Shown piece by piece: positions 58,172 to 64,000 of a stretch of 64,000 nucleotides of DNA. The notes below the pieces were generated by a model. It was given only the letters and a program-made list of their open reading frames with translations. It was not told the origin of the DNA and searched no databases. A program made the translations under genes and the position numbers. The DNA is from Thermanaerovibrio acidaminovorans DSM 6589. Its GTDB lineage: Bacteria; Synergistota; Synergistia; Synergistales; Synergistaceae. The stretch is from NCBI RefSeq assembly GCF_000024905.1, contig NC_013522.1:1550001-1614000 (forward strand), in the 5' to 3' direction. Within the stretch, counting starts at the first letter, position 1; every line of letters begins with the position of its first letter.

Positions 58172-58624
58172 CTACCCCCCGGAGGAGATCAGGGCCATCA
58201 CGTCCCCGTGGCAACACCTTCCCTTCGGGTTGTTCTCCCCACACCTGCCGCCCCGCATGCCCCCGGTCATCCGGGCCACGTCATCCACCGTCACGGCCCC
58301 GTTGCGGATGGCCTCCAGCACCTGCTCCCGGGTGATCCGGTCGCAGTAGCAGACGTACCTGGGGCTTGCCCCGGCTTTGAAGTCCACCGGCACCCGGACC
58401 TGATCCACGGTGAAGATCACGTCCCCGGAGTGATAGACCACCGGACAGTCCGGGGAGGTGCAAAGCCAGTAGTCCCCGGGTGGGACCGGGGAAGTGACAA
58501 GGCTCTCCACAGTCCTGGAGTGGACCCGGGAGCCCTCCGCACCGCACCTGGGACACGGGGATCCTCCAGAGGTCCACCCGCCTCCACCGCAACCGCAACC
58601 GCATCCGGATCTAGCACAACGCAT
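58172..58624 (-). CDS. CopZ-N-terminal-like zinc/[2Fe-2S] protein
   Basis: 150 aa from ATG 58624. A Cys/Gly-rich start (CARSGCGCGC) leads to CPRCGAEGSRVHSRTVESLV, YWLCTSPDCPVVYHSGDVIF and VCYCDRITREQVLEAI, then GENNPKGRCCHGDVM. The pattern of a zinc finger followed by a BFD-like [2Fe-2S] domain is that of the N-terminal domain of archaeal CopZ copper chaperones. No HMA domain follows, so it may be a redox or metallochaperone protein of unknown partner. Upstream GTG 58681 is an alternative start. Confidence 0.75.
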   Translation of the reverse strand: MRCARSGCGCGCGGGGWTSGGSPCPRCGAEGSRVHSRTVESLVTSPVPPGDYWLCTSPDCPVVYHSGDVIFTVDQVRVPVDFKAGASPRYVCYCDRITREQVLEAIRNGAVTVDDVARMTGGMRGGRCGENNPKGRCCHGDVMALISSGG

Positions 58625-58697
58625 GTCCCCAACCCTCTTTCGTTCGATCTCGAGAAGATCATATACCCTCCCATAAGCCACGGGAACCGGAAATGAC

Positions 58698-58723
58698 GCA
58701 TGGGGCCCTGCGGGGCCCCATGC
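58698..58723 (-). terminator. Terminator after the chemoreceptor-like gene
   Basis: GCATGGGGCCC / GGGGCCCCATGC palindromic hairpin, 24 bp past the gene end. Confidence 0.65.
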
Positions 58724-58747
58724 TTGGCTTTTCTCCTGTCCCTTTGG

Positions 58748-59617
58748 CTATCCCTTGAGGCTCAGGGTGGAGGAGTCGTGCTTGAACCTGCCTATCAAGG
58801 TCTTCAACTTCTCCGCCATCTGGCTCATCCGCTGCGCCTCCTGGGCCACCGACTCGCTGGCCTTGGCGGTCTCCTCGCTGGATTGCCGAATCATATCCAC
58901 CGCCGTGGTGGTCTCTAGGGTGGCCTGGGTGGCGTTGTCTATGCCACGGGCTATCTCCTGCGCCGCCGCCGCCTGCTCCTCCGACGTGGCCGCTATGTTC
59001 TGCATGGCGTCGTTCACCGTCTTTATGTGAACCAGAACCTGCCTCAGACCCTCCACCGACTCGTGGGCACGACTAACCGTCTCCTCCATTGACCTGCGGG
59101 ACTCCTCCGTCACCCGCAACGACGCCTCCGCGCTGCCCTGAAGGGGCACTATCAGGTCCTCCACTTCCTTCGCCGCCTGGGCGGACTCCTCCGCCAGCTT
59201 CCGAACCTCCTCCGCAACCACCGCGAAGCCCCGGCCCGCCTCGCCAGCCCGGGCCGCCTCAATGGCCGCGTTCAGCGCCAGCAGGTTCGTCTGGTCCGCT
59301 ATGGACCTTTGTTCTTCTTCCGCCTGGCCCGGAGCCGCCGGGACCGCCGGCTGGCTCGGGAAGATCTGCAACGGCCCCGCGGGCGTTTCGGGCCCCTGGG
59401 GCGCCCCCGGCACCACGATCACGGGAGGGGAACTGTCGTAGATGCCCGGGAGACCCGTGTCCCCCGCCGCGCCCCCGGGAAGCCCCGGGATCCCCCCGTC
59501 CCCCCCGCCCTGCGCCAGGGCCGGGATCGCGAGGGAACAAACCAGGATCAAAACCAACAAGCCGATTCCTGCGCCGTGCATCGCATTCAAGAAAAGCCCA
59601 CCGAAAGAGGCGTTCAC
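58748..59617 (-). CDS. Chimera: secreted Pro/Gly-rich N-terminus fused to a truncated chemoreceptor signalling domain
   Basis: 289 aa in one frame. Residues 1-36 form a signal peptide ([19 protein letters not shown]), 37-100 a Gly/Pro-rich linker ([18 protein letters not shown]), and from about residue 104 the sequence switches to the signalling tip and descending helix of a methyl-accepting chemotaxis protein: [59 protein letters not shown]. The sensor, membrane segments, HAMP and ascending helix are missing. A signal peptide would export a domain that works only in the cytoplasm, so the protein is probably non-functional; a fusion by deletion or assembly error is likely. Confidence 0.7.
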   Translation of the reverse strand: MNASFGGLFLNAMHGAGIGLLVLILVCSLAIPALAQGGGDGGIPGLPGGAAGDTGLPGIYDSSPPVIVVPGAPQGPETPAGPLQIFPSQPAVPAAPGQAEEEQRSIADQTNLLALNAAIEAARAGEAGRGFAVVAEEVRKLAEESAQAAKEVEDLIVPLQGSAEASLRVTEESRRSMEETVSRAHESVEGLRQVLVHIKTVNDAMQNIAATSEEQAAAAQEIARGIDNATQATLETTTAVDMIRQSSEETAKASESVAQEAQRMSQMAEKLKTLIGRFKHDSSTLSLKG

Positions 59618-59661
59618 TTAGGGATTGAAGAAAAACTTAAATGAACAGCTTCAAGCGGAGC

Positions 59662-59714
59662 AAAAAGAGACCAGTCACAATCAGGCATGAATGCTTGAAG
59701 CGGCTGGTCTTTTT
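59662..59714. terminator. Bidirectional terminator-like inverted repeat
   Basis: AAAAAGAGACCAG (59662-59674) pairs with CTGGTCTTTTT (59704-59714), with A and T tracts on both sides, between the 587-aa gene and the chimera. It interleaves with a second pair (CTTCAAGC 59649-59656, GCTTGAAG 59694-59701). Confidence 0.7.
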
Positions 59715-59729
59715 GATCGATTATCATTT

Positions 59730-61493
59730 CTAAATGGATATCTTGAGCAAGGCATCATAGTTATGAATTTTAATAGCATCTTTGTTGTAGTCAAAATTCA
59801 GTTTATCAAGTTTATCTAATAAGCATTTTTTAGCATACGAAGGATTGCTATCAGTGTTTTTTGCTTCTAGTAACATGATTTGTTCTGACTTTCTCATTGG
59901 ATGAATAACCATCCCATCAAATTCACTTAATTTCTTTCCAGACAAATCTTTTTGATAAATTAATATGCTTGAAGGTATTGTAATACTCGTATCATTAATG
60001 TCATCTTGCATTAGACAGTCAAGCATAAATTCCACTTCATGACGTTCATCGGTATTTCCATTCCCTTTTGCTAAAAGGGATTTAATTTCAGCAGTGCGTT
60101 GCCTCTTACCTCGTGTGCATAACACACAAATTTCAGGATCAACTGTTGCTTTAATTACGACTGGATTTTCGCCAAATAAATAATAGAGAAAAAATTTACT
60201 GGCGAGTAAATATCGTATGTCTGCATTTGATGGGTGCGCAACTCGGCGCAAATATTTAATTGTAGATTTTAATACTCTAAACGATGTAAGAGCTTTATTC
60301 TGGCAATTCTTTTTTATTGAAACAAGTATTGTTCGTTCTCCAGAATTTCGATCGTAGTATCCTACTCTTGAGTTATTTATACGTTCCAATTCCAACAACA
60401 ATCCTTGTGATAATTTTTTGTCCTCAGCAGCAAATGTTAATTTCAGAATAGCATCTGGTGAATAATCACGTGTTTGGCGATGTTGTTTATTAAAAATGCT
60501 TTTTGAACATAACCAAAAATCAGAATAGTATTCTTTATGCTTAATACTCTCATCTTTAGATAAAGTATTGACGATTTTTCGTGATATTCTATAGTAGCAA
60601 ATAGCGTTTGAATTCTCATTATAAACTGTGTCATCAAGCATTTTCCCAATAGAAGCAATTAATCGATTTGCAGGTAATTGATCATTATAAATTGATAATA
60701 GCTCATGAAATAGGATAAGAACCGATTCTTTATTGCACAAGTCAATTGTTATGGGCATATTTGCAATTTGTAAGTCATAAGCGATATAGGAAACATTGCG
60801 AACAGAGCGAAAAACTTTAAATATAAAATGCAGTTTACTACCATCACTAATTGAGTTTTCATTAAGATATGCATATATAAGTTCCTGTGCCAATATGACA
60901 GATTGTTTGCTCTGATCACAACGTTCAAGGACAAGTAATGAATTCAATAAATGTAGCCTATGATAATTTTGCTCACTCAATAAAGACTCTGCAGCTACCC
61001 TAAATCGATGGCTATTAGAACTATTCAATAGTTTATTTCTAAAATCCACATTTTCCTCTGCAAGCATTACAACTGCTCGCGAAGCAGTAAAGGTATTATA
61101 AAAATGTCCTAGATTATAAGCAATTGTAAGGATTTGCAACATATCCCCCACAGTTGGATTTTCTTTTTCTGATATATATTGCATATTATCCCCAAATTCC
61201 TTAGCCTTCACAGGGTTATTATATGTTAGCTCGAGCTTGGTCTGTAAATTTTTCTTTATTAGCTGATGAAAATATAATTGTAATACAGTATAGTCAAATC
61301 GAGATTTCCTTAGATTTTTGGGAACTCTAATAACACCAAGCTGAGGGGTATCTTTTAGGCGCTGAATAATACCAATTTTTGATAATTCATTATATAGCTC
61401 AGTTGCATAATTGTATAAATCAACTTTTACTTTTAAGTTGCTTTTTCTTGGTTTTTGTTTCGGAAGTAAATCATGTTCAATAATCTTTCCCAT
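59730..61493 (-). CDS. 587-aa protein of unknown family with a C-terminal PD-(D/E)XK-like nuclease motif
   Basis: I do not recognise the family. The protein is Lys/Asn/Leu-rich and mostly helical. Residues 1-25 are basic (KPRKSNLKVKVDLY). A single Cys pair occurs in CVLCTRGKRQR near residue 450. The last 70 residues contain SEFDGMVIHP then QIMLLEAKNT, placing an Asp (526) and E-x-K (543-545) at the spacing of PD-(D/E)XK nucleases, with a helix YAKKCLLDKLDKL after it and Glu-rich ERHEVEFMLDCL before it. It starts 30 bp after the hsdR stop, in the same AT-rich DNA, so it is probably cotranscribed with a type I restriction system. A helical sensor or effector coupled to a nuclease is a plausible but untested reading. 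Confidence 0.75.
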   Translation of the reverse strand: MGKIIEHDLLPKQKPRKSNLKVKVDLYNYATELYNELSKIGIIQRLKDTPQLGVIRVPKNLRKSRFDYTVLQLYFHQLIKKNLQTKLELTYNNPVKAKEFGDNMQYISEKENPTVGDMLQILTIAYNLGHFYNTFTASRAVVMLAEENVDFRNKLLNSSNSHRFRVAAESLLSEQNYHRLHLLNSLLVLERCDQSKQSVILAQELIYAYLNENSISDGSKLHFIFKVFRSVRNVSYIAYDLQIANMPITIDLCNKESVLILFHELLSIYNDQLPANRLIASIGKMLDDTVYNENSNAICYYRISRKIVNTLSKDESIKHKEYYSDFWLCSKSIFNKQHRQTRDYSPDAILKLTFAAEDKKLSQGLLLELERINNSRVGYYDRNSGERTILVSIKKNCQNKALTSFRVLKSTIKYLRRVAHPSNADIRYLLASKFFLYYLFGENPVVIKATVDPEICVLCTRGKRQRTAEIKSLLAKGNGNTDERHEVEFMLDCLMQDDINDTSITIPSSILIYQKDLSGKKLSEFDGMVIHPMRKSEQIMLLEAKNTDSNPSYAKKCLLDKLDKLNFDYNKDAIKIHNYDALLKISI

Positions 61494-61523
61494 TCAAAAT
61501 GCTCCTTTATCATACGGTATAGA

Positions 61524-64000
61524 CTACACCAAACCTAAATACTTTTCAAAGAATACCATCAGCTTTTCGATAATTCCTTGTTTTTTCGCGGCTCTGCCTC
61601 CGCCAAAGCGGGATACAGGTGGCATGATTTTATCAATATCTGTACCGGTTGTTTTAAGCATTCCATCTCGGAAAGCATTGTCGATGAAACGGCGGGTTTC
61701 TTCGGGCTTTAATTTTTCTTCTTCTATAATTGCTGAAATATCTTCTTCTTTACGCTCATGGAGGAATTTTCGCCAATCCTCATCCACTTTGGTCGATACA
61801 TTGACTTGCTCAATAAAACGCTCGATAAGCTCTTTCTTACTTCGAAGTTCAATACTCGAATTGATAGCCTTATCAATGGTCGTAAGAATGGTTTTATCCT
61901 TGCAGTTGGATTGTTGATATTTGGCTACAAGCATAAGGATGTAGTCAATATTTACCTCTATCTGCTTGACCAGTTCAATCTCAAAAACTATGTCATCATT
62001 GATAGTTTCTTTGTCACCATCAGCACCTTTTCTGTATTCCTGATACAGGTCAATATAAATGCTCTGATAGTCCTGAAAATCCCTTTCAGATAAAATCTCA
62101 TTTCCTTCAAAGTCATCGAAAGAAGTAAGAATATTTCTGAGCCTGAGTATTGCTCCATATAACCTGATAAAGTCTTTTTCCGCTTCTTCTCCGAGAATAG
62201 GTTGTCCAAGGGGATACTGTGTTGTAAGAGTTGCAATCAATTCTGCATAGCCCGGCTTATACTCACCTTTATCATCATAGCCGTTATAGTATTCTTCGTA
62301 TGTTTTTAACAGTACAATACCGCCAGCATCCTTATTGCCGAATAGTGCAATAGCTTTGTCTGTTTCTTCTTTCAAATCTCTAAAGCAAACGATATTACCA
62401 TAGGTCTTAACGCTGTTTAGGATGCGGTTAGTTCTTGAAAAAGCCTGAATCAATCCATGCTGTCTCAGGTTTTTATCTACCCATAGCGTATTTAGGGTTG
62501 TTGCATCAAAGCCTGTCAGGAACATATTGACAACAATCAATATATCAATCTCCCGATTCTTTACACGAAGAGAGAGGTCTTTATAATAATTCTGGAACTT
62601 ATCCGAGGAAGTATCGTAATTCGTACTAAATGTGGAATTGTAATCTCGGATAGCTGCCTCAAGAAAATCTCTGGAGCTCTGGTCAAGGTTTTCCATATTA
62701 AAATCCTCTTCAGGAAGCAATCCATCTGGCTCTTCTTCATTTGCACTAAAACTGAAAATAGTTGCAATGGTAAGGTTACGGTTCTTTTCCGCTATCTGCT
62801 TCTTAAACTCATTATAGTATCTGATTGCCATTGGGATGGATGCAGCAGCAAATATGGAGTTGAAACCGGCAACTCGCCTTGTTTCACGCTTTTCTATCAT
62901 CTTTTTAGGGTTGTGCTTATCTGCTTCTTCCCATTTCGCAGAGAATGTGTAATAACTATTGCGCTTCGTCTTCTGATCAAAGTGTTCAAGAACATAAGAA
63001 ACAATTTCACTGATTCGCTGTGGATCTGCTAAGGCTTTTTCTCTGTCAATGCTATAGACTTTTTTATCATTAACGTAATCAGGCATCTTAATGGTATTGA
63101 TAAAATCTATTCTAAAAGGCAGAACATTCCCATCATTGATGGCATCCACAATGGTATAAGTATGCAGTTTTTCTCCAAAAACCTGCTCGGTTGTACGAAG
63201 CAGTGGGTTACCTCCTGAACTGGCATTAGCAGCAAAAATCGGAGTTCCCGTAAAGCCGAAGATATGGTAGTTCTTAAAGCTCTTCGTGATAGCTTGATGC
63301 ATTTCACCAAATTGGGAACGGTGACACTCATCAAAAATCAATACCACATGTTTCTTATAAATATCATGCTGTTTGTTTTTTCGAATAAATATATCCAGCT
63401 TCTGAATAGTGGTTACAATGATTTTGTATTCATGAGGATTTCCTTTTTCATCCCTGTCCTCCAATTGTCTTTGAAGAACTCTTGTGGACGTATTACCGTT
63501 AGCTGCCCCTTTTTCAAAACGGTCATATTCCTTCATAGTCTGATAATCTAGGTCTTTACGGTCAACGACAAACAGTACCTTGTCTATGTAAGGCAAGGCA
63601 GAAGCTAATTGGGCTGTCTTAAAACTGGTCAATGTCTTACCAGAGCCTGTTGTATGCCAAATATATCCTCCAGCTGCAGTTGTGCCCATCTTCTTGTAGT
63701 TGGTTGATACTACAATACGTGATAATATACGTTCTGCAGCAGCTATTTGATAAGGACGCATTACAAGGAGCAGATCTTCAGATGTAAAAATACAATATTT
63801 TGTTAGTATATTTAAGAGGGTATGCTTGGCAAAAAATGTTTTAGTAAAGTCCAGAAGGTCAGGAATAATTTTGTTGTTTGCATCTGCCCAAAAGCTGGTA
63901 AACTCAAAGCTATTGCTTGTTTTTTTGCTTCTTCGACGTTCACTGCTATTTTGCTCCTTGATATGTGCGTTTCTTGTGGTGTTGCTATAATACTTTGTAT
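61524..64000 (-). CDS. hsdR: Type I restriction enzyme R subunit (HsdR), 5' end off window
   Basis: Open for at least 825 codons to the window edge; the ATG at 63761 is internal because codons upstream read FTSFWADANNKIIPDLLDFT and HTLLNILTKYCIF, the conserved linker after the nuclease domain. Motor motifs: YIWHTTGSGKTLTSFKTA (Walker A), VVLIFDECHRSQFG, IFGFTGTPIF, TGFDATTLNTLWVDKN and IQAFSRTNRI. The C-terminal helical domain ends at GIIEKLMVFFEKYLGLV. HsdR translocates and cuts DNA with HsdM and HsdS, which are not in the window. The base composition is much more AT-rich than the chromosome and the sequence resembles low-GC Firmicute-type enzymes, suggesting transfer. Confidence 0.94.
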   Translation of the reverse strand, partial: TKYYSNTTRNAHIKEQNSSERRRSKKTSNSFEFTSFWADANNKIIPDLLDFTKTFFAKHTLLNILTKYCIFTSEDLLLVMRPYQIAAAERILSRIVVSTNYKKMGTTAAGGYIWHTTGSGKTLTSFKTAQLASALPYIDKVLFVVDRKDLDYQTMKEYDRFEKGAANGNTSTRVLQRQLEDRDEKGNPHEYKIIVTTIQKLDIFIRKNKQHDIYKKHVVLIFDECHRSQFGEMHQAITKSFKNYHIFGFTGTPIFAANASSGGNPLLRTTEQVFGEKLHTYTIVDAINDGNVLPFRIDFINTIKMPDYVNDKKVYSIDREKALADPQRISEIVSYVLEHFDQKTKRNSYYTFSAKWEEADKHNPKKMIEKRETRRVAGFNSIFAAASIPMAIRYYNEFKKQIAEKNRNLTIATIFSFSANEEEPDGLLPEEDFNMENLDQSSRDFLEAAIRDYNSTFSTNYDTSSDKFQNYYKDLSLRVKNREIDILIVVNMFLTGFDATTLNTLWVDKNLRQHGLIQAFSRTNRILNSVKTYGNIVCFRDLKEETDKAIALFGNKDAGGIVLLKTYEEYYNGYDDKGEYKPGYAELIATLTTQYPLGQPILGEEAEKDFIRLYGAILRLRNILTSFDDFEGNEILSERDFQDYQSIYIDLYQEYRKGADGDKETINDDIVFEIELVKQIEVNIDYILMLVAKYQQSNCKDKTILTTIDKAINSSIELRSKKELIERFIEQVNVSTKVDEDWRKFLHERKEEDISAIIEEEKLKPEETRRFIDNAFRDGMLKTTGTDIDKIMPPVSRFGGGRAAKKQGIIEKLMVFFEKYLGLV

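Noticed and set aside
63107-63761. ATG 63761 as the true start of the restriction subunit
   Set aside because: The frame continues upstream to the window edge and encodes conserved HsdR linker residues, so this methionine is internal.

Overview
The central part of this window (about 22.8-59.6 kb) is a GC-rich, densely packed bacterial chromosome with mostly minus-strand gene strings and very short or overlapping gene junctions. The gene set (secE-nusG-rplKAJL-tuf cluster, SAM-I and cobalamin riboswitches, a TonB-dependent receptor with an outer membrane, a GerMN/amidase pair beside rph-rdgB, metY-metX) and the protein sequences suggest a Gram-negative anaerobe such as a member of the Synergistota (Thermanaerovibrio-like). 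That taxonomic guess is inference and was not tested by a search.

Left region, 1-22.4 kb, is a defence and mobile-element island, all on the minus strand. Read in transcription order it holds a recombinase module (65-aa protein, DUF2924 protein, serine recombinase broken by a 2-bp frameshift, truncated HTH protein), a fragment of a class-II amidotransferase-like gene with a gamma-glutamylcyclotransferase-like gene, then a promoter with operator-like repeats. After it come an excisionase-type HTH gene and a complete type III BREX operon: brxF, brxC, (S23-type four-helix-bundle gene), pglXI, (PHP-AAA TrlF-like gene), brxHII, pglZ, brxA. The operon is followed by a small remnant of a pyrimidine-dimer-glycosylase-like gene and by a GmrSD-type (DUF262/DUF1524) restriction gene that runs off the window. 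brxHII, pglXI and brxC carry about eleven short arrays of 7-bp repeats, several arranged as inverted arms, inserted in frame.

Middle region. Six tRNA genes (Val-Asp-Phe-Gly-Cys-Asn) share one promoter. carB follows, then metY-metX under a SAM-I riboswitch with its terminator, a frameshifted amidohydrolase gene, and the translation/transcription cluster tRNA-Thr/Tyr/Thr, tuf, rpmG, tRNA-Trp, secE, nusG, rplK, rplA, rplJ, rplL. On the plus strand are a zinc-type ArsR regulator with a P1B-2 metal-exporting ATPase, then a cobalamin-riboswitch operon btuF-btuD-btuC-exbB-exbD-tonB. It converges on a minus-strand btuB that has its own cobalamin riboswitch and terminator. Together these make a complete vitamin B12 import route: outer-membrane receptor, energising complex, periplasmic binding protein and ABC importer. 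Next come tetR-tolC, rplM-rpsI, and a long collinear housekeeping run (yfcE-type phosphodiesterase, GAF-GGDEF protein, cheW, PHP phosphoesterase, threonine aldolase, amidase, GerMN, rph, rdgB, secG, pncB).

Right region. At about 59.3-59.6 kb a methyl-accepting chemotaxis protein gene is fused to a secreted Pro/Gly-rich N-terminus. Immediately beyond, the sequence becomes AT-rich and encodes the R subunit of a type I restriction system (running off the window) followed 30 bp later by a 587-aa protein that I do not recognise; its C-terminus looks like a PD-(D/E)XK nuclease. This is the best candidate for an undescribed defence component here. Both ends of the window are therefore restriction/defence islands flanking an ordinary chromosome segment.
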